DNA of 64,000 bases from Nymphaea colorata (lineage: Eukaryota; Streptophyta; Magnoliopsida; Nymphaeales; Nymphaeaceae): the NCBI RefSeq assembly GCF_008831285.2, contig NC_045145.1, positions 15,330,040 to 15,394,039 of the forward strand. The letters run 5' to 3'. Position 1 is the first letter of the stretch. Each line of letters opens with the position of its first letter. Made by a program: the position numbers and the translations under genes. Positions 49,905-59,846 of the stretch are shown piece by piece. Below the pieces are notes generated by a model that was not told where the DNA came from, did not search any database, and saw only the letters and a list, made by a program, of their open reading frames with translations.

Positions 49905-50375
49905 TGCATGGAAGTTGAATTTTACTCATGAAATGTAATTTGATTTCAAATTCTCATCTCGGTTCAAGTTTGATTCTTATTGAGGAAAGTCAATAAGAAT
50001 TGCCATGCGGTACTGGAAAGGAGAGGGTTTGGCTTTGCCTCCTTTTAATGTGGGCCTTCTCTCTGACTGCTAAGAACAAGAAACCCTTAGATTTAGAACA
50101 GGAACTATCTGTACCCATCGATGCGACGTCGCATATTTGATATAGATATGGATTGATGATTAATTGATCATTTGAATCATGTGAGAAATCCAATTGTTAG
50201 GTTATTCTTTTGTTATGTTCATTGTTTTCCGTCAACCTGTTTAATTATACACTTATATTCAATCCTTTTGGTAACGATGCTGAATTTTATTATAGTCAAA
50301 CACAGGAGATTTCTAGTATATGGATCAAAGAAATTACTGGCCACAAAGGTCTAGTGGAGGTAAAAAGTATTTATT
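49905..50375. repeat. Segmental duplication, second copy
   Basis: Partner of 48705-49545: ATTCTTATTGAGGAAAGTCAA near 49973, GTTATGTTCATTGTTTTCC near 50213, GATGCTGAATTTTATTATAG near 50276, GGCCACAAAGGTCTAG near 50339. Confidence 0.75.
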
Positions 50376-51317
50376 ATAATAGTTCTGAACGCAATCATAA
50401 ATCACATCATAAACTAAGTTGTTGCTAATGCTAGGTATAGTAATTGTTCTTTTACCACAAATTTTAACTATCCAACAACATTTTTTAACTGACAAGATTA
50501 GATCATCAGATTTTTAAAATAAAATATTTCGAAAATTACTCAATCAAGCCAAAATGCATCGACCGGTGGGGCATGATTCGATATACGGTCCTTTTATTTG
50601 TGGGGTTAAAGAAAACAATAAAAGGATGCGAATGACTGCATCTGGACCTTTTATATTAAAAAGTTTACGATTTTCGTAAAAATTATTAAATACCTATTTC
50701 TTGAGTTTATCAAACTTCTTTTGAGACATTAGTCAGGGTTTGTTGGATTAAGAGCGAGGTGGTGGCCGCCTCATTGTTTTATCAATCAGGTAGCTTGTTT
50801 TAGGCATAGGATTGAGTGACAGAGAAAGAAGGAGAAAATGGCTTCAATGCGTTCATGTTGCGGCAAACAATAACGTACTCATTTAAAAGCACATTTTTAC
50901 TCCGACGAGGGATGAATGTAACATGCTTGCAATCTAAAACCTAACTTATCCACTGTCCCACCAATTACGTGCAATCGGTCCCGGAGGCGCGGTGGATGTT
51001 GCCGGAAACCAAGACGATGGCCCTGTTTGTGAGCCTCTCTCTCTCTCTTGGTCATGGTGTGTGTTTGTTTAATCGATCTACGCTGCTCTTTCCTGTCTTG
51101 CCGAAAATTCGTGAAGGCAATTGTCTGCACTTATTTTTACGTGCCGGAAATATTAAATCATATGGATGCTAGGAGAAAGCTGATAATGAGTATTCTCAAG
51201 TCAAATTTATTTCTTAGAATCAACGGCGATTTTTGGGATTTTAGATGATTGGCTATATTTATGTTTTGTAATATGATACGCACTTAAAGTTTTCTTTAAT
51301 ATCACAAAGAAACCGTA
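50376..51317. other. Gene-free spacer
   Basis: Short open frames on both strands (for example 50897-51130) carry no recognisable motif. Contains a short CT repeat at 51033-51048. Confidence 0.5.
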
Positions 51318-51640
51318 CTTTTGAATACGAAGGCCTTTATCAGTGTTCTCAACTCTTCTTCTACTTACCCTTTTGTATCGTATTAGGTGCATTTCTTAAA
51401 CTTTAGATCATCAAGATGCCACTTAACGGCTTAGAAAATGAGATGGCAGATAAAAAAAGGTCCGGTCTCATGCCTTCACGCCATGTTTCGTACTGTCAAC
51501 GGGTTTGGAATTATTTTTTCGCATCTAAAATTTAACAAATTGTCGACGGCTGTAAAGCTCCTAATCAAAGTTTCAGGCGGACCAAGTATCTTGGTTGATT
51601 CTTTTTTCCTTTTTTTTCTTTTCTTCATCACTTCACTATG
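51318..51640. repeat. Dispersed repeat, short version
   Basis: Internally deleted relative of 13805-15060. TACGAAGGCCTTTATCAGTG at about 51326 is followed within about 70 bp by GATCATCAAGATGCCAC and GATGGCAGATAAAAAAAGG, then CTGTCAACGGGTTTGGAATT and GTCGACGGCTGTAAAGCTCC. Same relative orientation as the long copy. Confidence 0.7.
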
Positions 51641-52080
51641 AACGAGACGTCCAAAACTCCAATAATTTATGCATAGGAAAAACCAGCAGAGTCTAGACAT
51701 CCAAAATCATTTTCAATAATAAACTTGACAATGTTGATTTAATAAAAACTCATTAACCAAGCCAACCAAATTTACAAAGTGGCCAGCACTCCTATTTATT
51801 GGGAGGCTAATCGGTGGTGGAAGAATCTATTAAGTTCTATAATATTTTTTTTTACATTTGATCATTACGCTTAAGCACCGTCTTTTAGAAAGGCGGGTCA
51901 CAGCCTTTTGAATCTTCTCGTCTTTCAGGAGAGTCGGTAATGACTCTTTATAATATATATATATAAATTATCTGGCGGGCATTCTTTGAGCGTGTATTTT
52001 TTATGTACAAGACTTGGCGGTTCAGTTTGGCGTGAATTTTCTCCCCACCGACTCCGATCGAGGAAAGGTCAGCAGACGCC
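51641..52080. other. Spacer upstream of the REV1 relic
   Basis: No gene seen. A TATA-rich stretch (51951-51966) precedes the REV1-like ATG by about 115 bases and could be a relic of its promoter. Confidence 0.35.
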
Positions 52081-52880
52081 ATGAGCTCCGATTCTTCGAA
52101 GTCCGGCAAGCGCCGCGTTGCCGCGACTCGCACTCTGGCAAGAAGCAGAAGCAGAAAACCCTAGGAATGGCGTGAGGCGCCAATTCTCCCTCGTCTTCCA
52201 AGTCGCTTGCCTTCTCCAAGAGATCTCCCTTTCCCGACTTCGGCAGGTTCTCCGTCTCTCTTCCCCCTTTTTTTCCTTTCCTATTTCCAATTTCATCCAG
52301 ATGATTTTGGTTTGGAAATACATATTACCAACTCATGTGATCGTTCAGATACATGGATGAGAAGAATCGGAAGCTCAGATTGCAATTCGATGTCGATACT
52401 TTAAGTCATCCCCAGGGTTATCTCAGAATATATTTATTTCCTCTTCCCGTCGGTACTTAGTGCATTATTTTTTCTGGTTTGATTTATTTGTGGCCTGCTT
52501 CTTGATAACGCGATTCTTTGATTCATCAATGATTTTTTTCATGTCCACAAAGCGGGTATCTGATTTGTTGGTGACGTGTTTTATAATCATGCCCTAGCTG
52601 TTCATTGGCTTCTTGATCGTCCTTAGTGATGATATACCGATCACTTGTTTCTCAATCGTCGCCTACCGATTCCTTAATTTCTTGACGTATTGTTTGTATT
52701 CTTTGATTTCTTGATGACTTGTTTCTTAGTCGTTGCCTTATGATTATTTGATTTCTTAATGTCCTGCATTCGAAACAGTACTTTATTATTTCCTTATTGG
52801 TCATCCCCACAGGGATTCCACCGCGAAGAAGGGCCTCTTTCACAGCATCTCTTTCACTGGAATACTTGAATTGATGAATT
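52081..52880 (+). pseudogene. REV1: N-terminal fragment of DNA repair polymerase gene REV1, broken
   Basis: Three exon-like pieces match the start of plant REV1, a Y-family translesion polymerase. Piece 1 (52081-52246) starts MSSDSSKSGKRR, then after a one-base frameshift reads SGKKQKQKTLGMA, an in-frame TGA where the family has Trp, GANS, and RSPFPDFG before a GTTCTC donor. Piece 2 (52349-52416) reads YMDEKNRKLRLQFDVD. Piece 3 (from 52813) reads STAKKGLFHSISF, weakly matching the beginning of the BRCT domain, then decays. The BRCT remainder, catalytic domain and C-terminal domain are absent. The frameshift plus TGG-to-TGA change make it a pseudogene. Identification rests on the KTLGMAWGA / FGSYMxEKNRKL motifs as I remember them. 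Confidence 0.72.
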
Positions 52881-53884
52881 CTTTGCTAAAGGCTAAAATA
52901 CAAATGAACACCATTCCTTGTGACTATGGAATGTCGAAAGACATTTTATTTCAAGAATGTCTTTAAGCATCTTCTACGGCCTGACGCGAGTCTTGCTAAT
53001 TTCAGTATTTCTCTTTTCTTTTAACTAAATTAAATTATTTTGACATTTATTTATTTATTAATAAATGTTTTCCGTAAAGTTGCCATTTTAAAAAATTTGC
53101 TTTGCTGCTACTATGCTAGCAAGAATTTGCTTCCTCTGTTGTCCTACATGCCAAATTACCTGCACATGTAGTTACATACACTGCCCACTCGTAAACTTGA
53201 ATGATAGATGTGGCATTAGTCCTGCCTGGAGTTTGCCACCTGAAATTGCTGTAATAAGTCTGCACGAGCCGTGTATCAAAACTAAAGAAGAAAATTTAAG
53301 GCCATTTTGTTGTTAGACCTTGTTATCATTTGTGGTGGCTGGATTTAAATTTTGATTTTTAGTATTGCTGGGATTAAATTCTTTCTTTAATTTTCTTGAT
53401 ATAGAGTTGCTATTGCCCTCTATTTGAAGTTTATATTAATGCTGTGATACTCCATTGTAGATGGCAGCTTCTTCTGCTATTAAGTTTTACATCTCCTCAC
53501 TACTAAGATGCAAGCTTTTTCAGATCATTAGATGAATAGAAACTTACTATAGATGTTTTTGAATTGTTTTTTCTTTAGTGTAAATTGTGTGGCTTGCTCA
53601 AACCAATTTTACAGTTCTTTTACCTCTGTTTCATTGACTTCTTAAGGAAGTCCAGGCTATATTGTCCATTAAACGTAATATTGAAAAAAAAAAAATTGTT
53701 TTCTCTAAGCATCAAAACCTTTGATGGTGATTGTTTCTGAACAAACTCGTTCTTAAGATGGGCCATGACATTGAAACAGATTTGCTCTCTGATATTGTTC
53801 AAGCACATGTACCTTTGTAATATTTTTCTGTTCTACTTTATGCCTACTTGACACGTACATCATGGGTTGTTTGCTTCATAGTGC
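52881..53884. other. Gene-free spacer between the REV1 and GCP4 fragments
   Basis: AT-rich, with no recognised coding. I saw no further REV1 BRCT or polymerase motifs here. Confidence 0.5.
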
Positions 53885-54395
53885 AGGATATGCCACCAGA
53901 ATATATCAATATGTGGGTGTCTGAATCCATACTTTTCTTTGGGAAAACAATAAGGGTTCTATGGAACCCTAGTCCTGCTTCCAGGTGTGAGGCTGATGCT
54001 TTTCATTATGGAGTTCCAAGAGGATCCAACAAATATCATGGACTGTTTGGATGCTTTTCTCAAAAAGAAACTTGTATTGACATTCAACTTGTTGGAGAAG
54101 AATTGATGCCTCAATCTGAAGTTAAGGTGATAAAATTGTTGGTATGCTTCAAGAATTAAGGGAACCCACCATCCATCTTTGTTTTTCTTCATATTGTGAA
54201 TTTTATGTGTGACTTAGTCCTTATGGTAATTGTTTGAAAAAAGTTATAGTTTGCAATCAATTGCTTTTCTTGTCTGTACCATCTTGCTACAATTTTTTTC
54301 TGACTTTAGATATCTTGCATGAGTTCCCCGAGGTTCATAAGAGGTCATTGGAACGTGCCGTTGACTCCTTTCGCATGATGGCTGCCATCTAGGTA
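53885..54395 (+). pseudogene. GCP4: Second partial GCP4 copy
   Basis: After TAGTGCAG the frame reads DMPPEYINMWVSESILFFGK then TIRVLWNPSP, matching the GCP4 segment MLPDYIPMRLGESILFAGKA. It is followed by frameshifted sequence homologous to 40577-40740 (VGEELMPQSE), and at about 54309-54394 by DILHE...VHKRSLERAVDSFRMMAA, with a stop before a GTAGGT donor. It is nearly colinear with the copy at 40577-40980 but extends further 5'. Several frame changes and the lack of the rest of the gene mark it as a relic. Confidence 0.78.
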
Positions 54396-54848
54396 GGTGG
54401 GGCGTTAGCAATATAATCGTATTGCTGACTCCAAGGGGAAAAAACAATCAAAACAATCGGGATTCGGATTATTTATCCAGAAAACATGCAATCTCCATAA
54501 ATGAAAAGGGTTGCTTTCAAAACTTCTTTTCTTGCTGTCAAATGCCTTTTAAGTAATCGTCGCCAAGTTGTTGTTGACGTGAAGTTACCAATAACAACAA
54601 AGTGAACGTGAATTTGTAATGTCTGTAAGATAGGGATGAATTTGAAAATATTTGCAAGTGGAGTTCCGAGTTCCTACGCGCCGTGTGGACTTGTGGAGTA
54701 TTATGCGACGACAAAAGGTGAAAAACTATAAAGAAAATTGTTCGCCATGAATACCATTTAAACCAACCAGGCAACCATCAAGCCCTCCGCTCTCTTTTCC
54801 CTCACAGGTAGAAGGAAGAAAGAGAGCGCAAGGGAGGGAAGTGATCGG
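54396..54848 (+). promoter_or_regulatory. Promoter and 5' leader of the methyltransferase gene
   Basis: A TATA-like TATAAAG at 54727-54733 lies 116 bases before the ATG at 54849. The leader between is pyrimidine-rich at 54781-54805 and then purine-rich (GAAGGAAGAAAGAGAGCG). No competing gene in this interval. The assignment of the start site is inference. Confidence 0.45.
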
Positions 54849-56129
54849 ATGGAAGTCAAGGCACGTTCCTTCTTCAGCAACGCCTGTTTCCTGCTACTCT
54901 GCATCCTCCTCACCAACCTCATCACCCTCTCCCTCTTCTCTTCTGACAGTCCTTTCGGTCAAAATGCGTCCTCTCTCACTACCTCCCTCTCCCGTGCTGA
55001 GGACGAGATTGCCCGTCTCCGTTCCGAGCTCCGTGCCGCCATTTCCGCCTCGGAGAAGCTCCTTGGGGAGCTGGGTGCCTTTGCTTCCCACCTCCACGAT
55101 GCCGCCATCGTCCCATCCCGTCTGGCCGTTCTCGACGACAGCCCCGACCTTCCAAAGGAGTACCTCGAGTTCGTTTCCGCCCAAAAGCTCCCTCTCGGCC
55201 ATAACGCCAACTTCGGCTCCGACCACATTCTACCTCCGGTCGGCCGCGCTTGCGACCGCCTAACCGACGACCTCGCCCACTACATGAACTACACCGTCGG
55301 CGGGCCTTGCCCGGAAGACGAGATCCTAGCTCAGAAGCTCCTCCTCAAGGGCTGCGAGCCCCTACCCCGCCGCCGCTGCCTCTCGCCCGGCCGCCTCCCC
55401 TCTCGCTTTGTAGAACCGGCCCCGTTCCCCGACTCTCTGTGGTCGATCCCTGACGATTCCTCCGTGGTCTGGACCGCCTACGTCTGCAAGAACTACACCT
55501 GTCTCGTCAACCGAAAGCACCAAAAGGGGTTCGACGACTGCAAAGACTGCTTCGACCTCGCCGGCCGGGAGAAGTACCGGTGGGTCGGACCTCCTGCCGC
55601 CGGCGGAAACAGCCTCGACTACTCAATCGACGAGGTGCTCGCCTACAAGAAGGGGACCATCCGCATCGGGCTCGACATCGGAGGCGGGACGGGCACGTTC
55701 GCGGTGCGGATGCGCGAGCGGAATGTGACGATAGTGACCACGTCCATGAACTTCAACGCGCCATTCAATGGGTTCATCGCGTCGCGAGGGGTGGTGCCTC
55801 TCTATATCTCCATATCTCAGCGGCTTCCCTTCTTCGATGGAACGCTCGATCTGGTTCACTCCATGCACGTCCTCAGCAACTGGATCCCGCCCAAGTTGCT
55901 GCAGTTCGTCTTCTTTGACATATACAGGGTGCTCCGGCCGGGTGGGATCTTCTGGCTCGACCATTTCTTCTGCGTTGAGGACCAGATGCACGATCTCTAC
56001 GTGCCCATGATAGAAGGAGTTGGGTTCAAGAAGGTCAGATGGACCGTCGGCCGGAAGATGGACAGGGGGCCGGAGATGAAGGAGATGTACATTTCTGCTT
56101 TGTTGGAGAAACCCATGATTTCAGGATGA
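54849..56129 (+). CDS. Putative SAM-dependent methyltransferase, type II membrane protein, intronless
   Basis: 426 residues. A hydrophobic anchor at about 11-31 follows a short basic N-terminus, typical of Golgi type II enzymes. A short coiled-coil-like stretch (about 45-75) leads into a Cys-rich plant-specific region (CP, CE, YVCKNYTCL, CKDCFDL). The methyltransferase core at about 270-420 has motif I IGLDIGGGTGTF (273-284), the acidic DLVHSMHVL (334-342) and RVLRPGGIFWLDHFF (360-374). Three N-x-T sites (N147, N215, N292) fit lumenal exposure. The layout matches plant proteins of the At1g29790/At5g40830 group, annotated as putative methyltransferases; substrate unknown, possibly wall-related. 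The ATG at 54849 is chosen because the anchor follows at once. The gene is GC-rich (codon third positions C/G), unlike its AT-rich surroundings. Confidence 0.9.
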   Translation: MEVKARSFFSNACFLLLCILLTNLITLSLFSSDSPFGQNASSLTTSLSRAEDEIARLRSELRAAISASEKLLGELGAFASHLHDAAIVPSRLAVLDDSPDLPKEYLEFVSAQKLPLGHNANFGSDHILPPVGRACDRLTDDLAHYMNYTVGGPCPEDEILAQKLLLKGCEPLPRRRCLSPGRLPSRFVEPAPFPDSLWSIPDDSSVVWTAYVCKNYTCLVNRKHQKGFDDCKDCFDLAGREKYRWVGPPAAGGNSLDYSIDEVLAYKKGTIRIGLDIGGGTGTFAVRMRERNVTIVTTSMNFNAPFNGFIASRGVVPLYISISQRLPFFDGTLDLVHSMHVLSNWIPPKLLQFVFFDIYRVLRPGGIFWLDHFFCVEDQMHDLYVPMIEGVGFKKVRWTVGRKMDRGPEMKEMYISALLEKPMISG

Positions 56130-57607
56130 TCATGGACATCCTTCCTTTTAATTTTGGAGCTGAACAGTGGAATTGAACGGTGGGAGAGGGCTGCATCTCG
56201 GTATATTCTACAGTCAATCTTTCGATGGTTTGTGGATTTTTCTGTGTTCCTTAAGTTGGTAATTTGACATTGGGAGCTTTGTTAGGGATAGATTTTTGTC
56301 CTGTCGTGAAGTTGGTCTGGCTGTAAGCGGCTATGAGTGAAAGAAGTTTGAAACTTGTGAAAGAAATGCTGCAGACATTTTAAAGTGCTTATGTAAATCT
56401 AGCCATCGCATGCTCTTGAATGAATCTACGGTTTGGATAAATGGCGGTGTATATGTCATTTTCCATGAAATAGATCCGCCGTAATGCCATTACCACAAAG
56501 AATATATAACCACGGTATATTTTTTTTAAATTTTTTATTGGTAAAAGGGATGTCATTACATGTTTGCCAGGATAGCAGTTTGAGATGCCCAAGTACTTTA
56601 CAATGGGGCCGTTTAATTGCTCACGTTTTATCTGATAGCCTTATGTTTGAAATCCTTGATCGTATGACCTCTTAATTGGACAACACAACTCAGTCCACCC
56701 AGCAGTGGCTTGATGGAGGTCAAAATTTCAACACCAGGGGTCTGGGTGTCTCCAATGTAAGCATGTCTATGGATGGTATCCAAATTGCATGTTTGACTGA
56801 TTTAAATAAGGTGGATATGACAAAAATATAACATCCGAACAAGAAATCAAATTGGATTAGATTTTAGGAAAGGTCATCCGGTCAAATATGGATTCCAATT
56901 TGATTTTAAATGAAAATTCGATCGGATAATAAGCATATCGTAGCACTCCCCCATATATTGAAGGCTCCACTCCTTTCCGTTGTTTAGTTGCGTGTTAGAG
57001 AAGGAGGAGTTACGAAAGAAGATGAAGGTGACGCTAAAATCTTATAAAAAAGACTCCAAACCCTTTGTTTGGGTTGTTGGTTTTTAATATCCAAATTAAA
57101 TTTGGATTGAATTTAGTTGTGGTTCTAAAAATAGATTTTGGATTGGATTTGGCAACAAATTTACAAGTGGGATTCGCATATGGTATCATATTTCGCATTC
57201 GAATTGGAAGCTGAATGTCAATATGAGAACATCCAATACATCAAATATGGTAAAGGGCATATCCTATTTGAATTCGATCTATTGGCATGCCTGCTTTGAT
57301 GATATGTTAAAGTTTGAAGAAGGTCTTCATATTGCAATATCTAGATGACTAAATAAATATCATTTTCGAATTAGTTTGCCAAATTTTCTCTTTCTCCCTT
57401 CCATGTTGTATTGGGTGACTACGATTTATATGCTAATATGCAACGTATAGAGAACGGTGACAATCTTATTTTAGATACCTACTGGATCCAGTTAATCTGA
57501 TGTAATTATCTTAATTGTTAGGAAGGCACAAGTTTGAAACTAATAAGGTATTTGTAAATTGTTTATGAATTTGTGTTTGTAACAAAGTTTATGATAAGAA
57601 TGTTATC

Positions 57608-57689
57608 TTGTCTATCGACATATATCTTCAATTATATTAAAGAAATGTTTTTTTGTCTATCGACATATATCTTCAATTATATTAAAGAA
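57608..57689. repeat. 45-bp-period tandem duplication
   Basis: TTGTCTATCGACATATATCT with its continuation occurs at 57608-57644 and again at 57653-57689, identical over 37 bases. Confidence 0.9.
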
Positions 57690-57800
57690 CAGAATTATAA
57701 AAAGACTGTCAATAGAAAAATTGTTATGACAATCTTTTTTCTTCATAACGTTTTGTGAAACGATTTGGCCTGTAAGCTCCAAGATATTGATATATGACTT

Positions 57801-57951
57801 CATTCTTACAAGAAAATACAGTCGACCACACCCAACAAGATGGACAATAGTATAAAAATGTACACAGACACATTCATTCTTTCAAGAAAATATTACAGTC
57901 GTCCACACCCAACAAGATAGACAGTAGTATAAAAATGTACAGACACATTAT
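57801..57951. repeat. 74-bp-period tandem duplication
   Basis: CCACACCCAACAAGATGGAC and CCACACCCAACAAGATAGAC each sit in near-identical ~74-base copies (57801-57874 and 57875-57951), also sharing AGTATAAAAATGTAC and CAGACACATT. Confidence 0.9.
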
Positions 57952-58115
57952 TCGCCCAACATCTTTTTGAATGTAGCGAGCGAGAGAGAGAGAGAGAGAT
58001 CTGGTTGGCTTCGCAAAAATTAAATGCCAACATGTTTTTCAATAGATTCATCCAAGTAACATTCGAGATTATTTTTTTTAGAAACCAGCAAATAAATTTT
58101 GTTGCCAGCAATCAA

Positions 58116-59846
58116 TTAGATCTCCTCAGCTATATCATACAACAGTAAAGAAGGATCAGGCAGGTAACCCTCCTCCTCTAAATGGATATTAAGCTCATCC
58201 AGCAGTTCAATGATTTGCTCCCACTGCGGATGCGATTGATCATGCACAACAAACTCATGGACAACACTGTTAACCTCAATGCAGCTACATCCAGGAGTCT
58301 TCTCAACCCCCATTTCTCTCATAGCCTTTCTCATTTTTGCAGCTTCATCCCACCTCCTTCCAGCAGCATATATGTTTGACACCAGCACATAGCACCCGCC
58401 TTCACTCGGCGCCAGCTCCATTAGATGTTTCACCACAGCAGCACCAACCTTCATGTTGCCATGGATCTTGCAGGCAGCAAGCAATGCCCCCCACACCACA
58501 ATGTTCGGCTGCATTGGCATCTCTTCTATTACCTCCTTGGCCATATCTATCAGGCCTGCTCTACCAAGAACATCAACCATACAGCCGTAGTGCTCAATCG
58601 TCGGATCAATGTCAAAATGTTCAGTCATGCATCGGAACTGTCTCCGCGCCTCTTCCACGCATCCTACATGACAACAAGCACAAAGGACACCCACAAATGT
58701 GATCTGGTTCGGCATAATGCATGACTTCCCCATGTGACCGAAGAATTCCAATGCTTCATGGCCCATGCCATGCATTGCCAACCCACAAATCAAGGCGTTC
58801 CAGGAGTAAAGGTTTCTGTGCTGCATTGTATTGAAGACTTGAAGGGCCATGTCTATTAAACCACATTTGGCGTACATGTCGATCAGTGATGTACTGAGAA
58901 CAACATCGTGCCTTAGTTTCTTCCTCTCGACATAGGCGTGAACCCATTTGCCAGTGTCCAATGCACCAATTTGAGCACAAGCTGAGAGCACACTGGCCAT
59001 GGTAACGGCATCCGGGCCGACACCAGCAAGCTGCATCTTGTGAAAGAGCTCCAACGCCTCAGATGCCTGCCCGCTTTGGATATAGCCGGAGATCATTGTG
59101 CTCCACGAAAGCAAATCCTTTTTGGGCATGACTTCAAAAAGAGACCTGGCAAGGTCGAGCATCCCCGACCTCGAATATCCACCAAGCATGGTATTCCATG
59201 AGACCACGTTTCGCTCAGGCATTTCGTCAAACAATTTCTGCGCAACCTTTACGTCTCCATATATGAAATATCCATTCAACATGGCGTTCCAAGTGGCTAA
59301 ATTTCTTTGAGGCATTTCCTCAAACAATTTCTGTGCGGACTCCAATTCACCACACTTCGCATATAAACTGACAAGGGCATTGTGCAAATAATCGTCGCAG
59401 TCAAGCCCGTTTCTGAAGATCTTCCCGTGAATAATTCTTCCCTCATGGCAACTACCCATAAAGGAGTACGTCTTCAGCATAAAGAGGAAGGTGAAGTTGT
59501 TCGGCGGAACGCCGACGGACCTCATTCTGTAATACAACTCGACGGCTTTCCCGTAGCATTTAGCCTCGACGAAGCCCCGGATCATGGTCGTCCATGTATA
59601 GGCATTAGGTAATTCGATGCAGTCGAAAAGCCGGTGACCATAGTCCAAGTGTCCGGCCACCACGACGGACTCCAAGAGCTTGGTGGCGACGAACACGTCC
59701 CGGTCGGCTTCCTGGCGGACGACATGCGCGTGGATTTGCTTCAATTCGCCAATGGACTTGGACGCCTGAAGCCGAGAAAGAGTTTCCCGGCGGACGTTGG
59801 TAGTCAGGTTCCTGCGGGGACATGGCGGGAAAACGGAAGGCATCAA
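58116..59846 (-). CDS. PLS-class pentatricopeptide repeat protein, E/E+ subgroup, intronless
   Basis: 576 residues. PPR proteins bind organelle RNA; PLS-E/E+ members usually act in C-to-U editing with a DYW partner. A basic N-terminus (PCPRRNLTTNVRR) suggests mitochondrial or plastid import. Around a dozen PPR motifs run from about residue 50 to 450, with classic signatures YTWTTMIRGF, HNALVSLYAKCGELESA, VVSWNTMLGGYSRSG, SLIDMYAKCG and NALICGLAMHG. The E region follows (PNIVVWGALLAACKIHGN, YVLVSNIYAAGRRWDEA, PGCSCIEVN, HEFVVHDQSHP). It ends EEEGYLPDPSLLLYDIAEEI, stopping exactly where DYW-class proteins go on to HSEKLA, so no cytidine-deaminase domain is present. Start at MM near 59846; a second ATG is adjacent. 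Editing targets cannot be read from the sequence. Confidence 0.95.
   Translation of the reverse strand: MMPSVFPPCPRRNLTTNVRRETLSRLQASKSIGELKQIHAHVVRQEADRDVFVATKLLESVVVAGHLDYGHRLFDCIELPNAYTWTTMIRGFVEAKCYGKAVELYYRMRSVGVPPNNFTFLFMLKTYSFMGSCHEGRIIHGKIFRNGLDCDDYLHNALVSLYAKCGELESAQKLFEEMPQRNLATWNAMLNGYFIYGDVKVAQKLFDEMPERNVVSWNTMLGGYSRSGMLDLARSLFEVMPKKDLLSWSTMISGYIQSGQASEALELFHKMQLAGVGPDAVTMASVLSACAQIGALDTGKWVHAYVERKKLRHDVVLSTSLIDMYAKCGLIDMALQVFNTMQHRNLYSWNALICGLAMHGMGHEALEFFGHMGKSCIMPNQITFVGVLCACCHVGCVEEARRQFRCMTEHFDIDPTIEHYGCMVDVLGRAGLIDMAKEVIEEMPMQPNIVVWGALLAACKIHGNMKVGAAVVKHLMELAPSEGGCYVLVSNIYAAGRRWDEAAKMRKAMREMGVEKTPGCSCIEVNSVVHEFVVHDQSHPQWEQIIELLDELNIHLEEEGYLPDPSLLLYDIAEEI

Larger units (their letters stand above)
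56130..58115. other. Spacer between convergent genes
   Basis: Its first ~280 bases are probably methyltransferase 3' untranslated sequence. 56720-57300 is AT-rich with recurring AAATTTGGATTGAATTT words. Two small tandem duplications and a GA microsatellite (57980-57999) lie near the end. No gene. Confidence 0.5.

Noticed and set aside
54894..56010. Several 80-140-codon frames on both strands inside the methyltransferase gene
   Set aside because: They are shadows of the GC-rich 426-residue frame; only that frame shows motif I, a membrane anchor and family-wide similarity.
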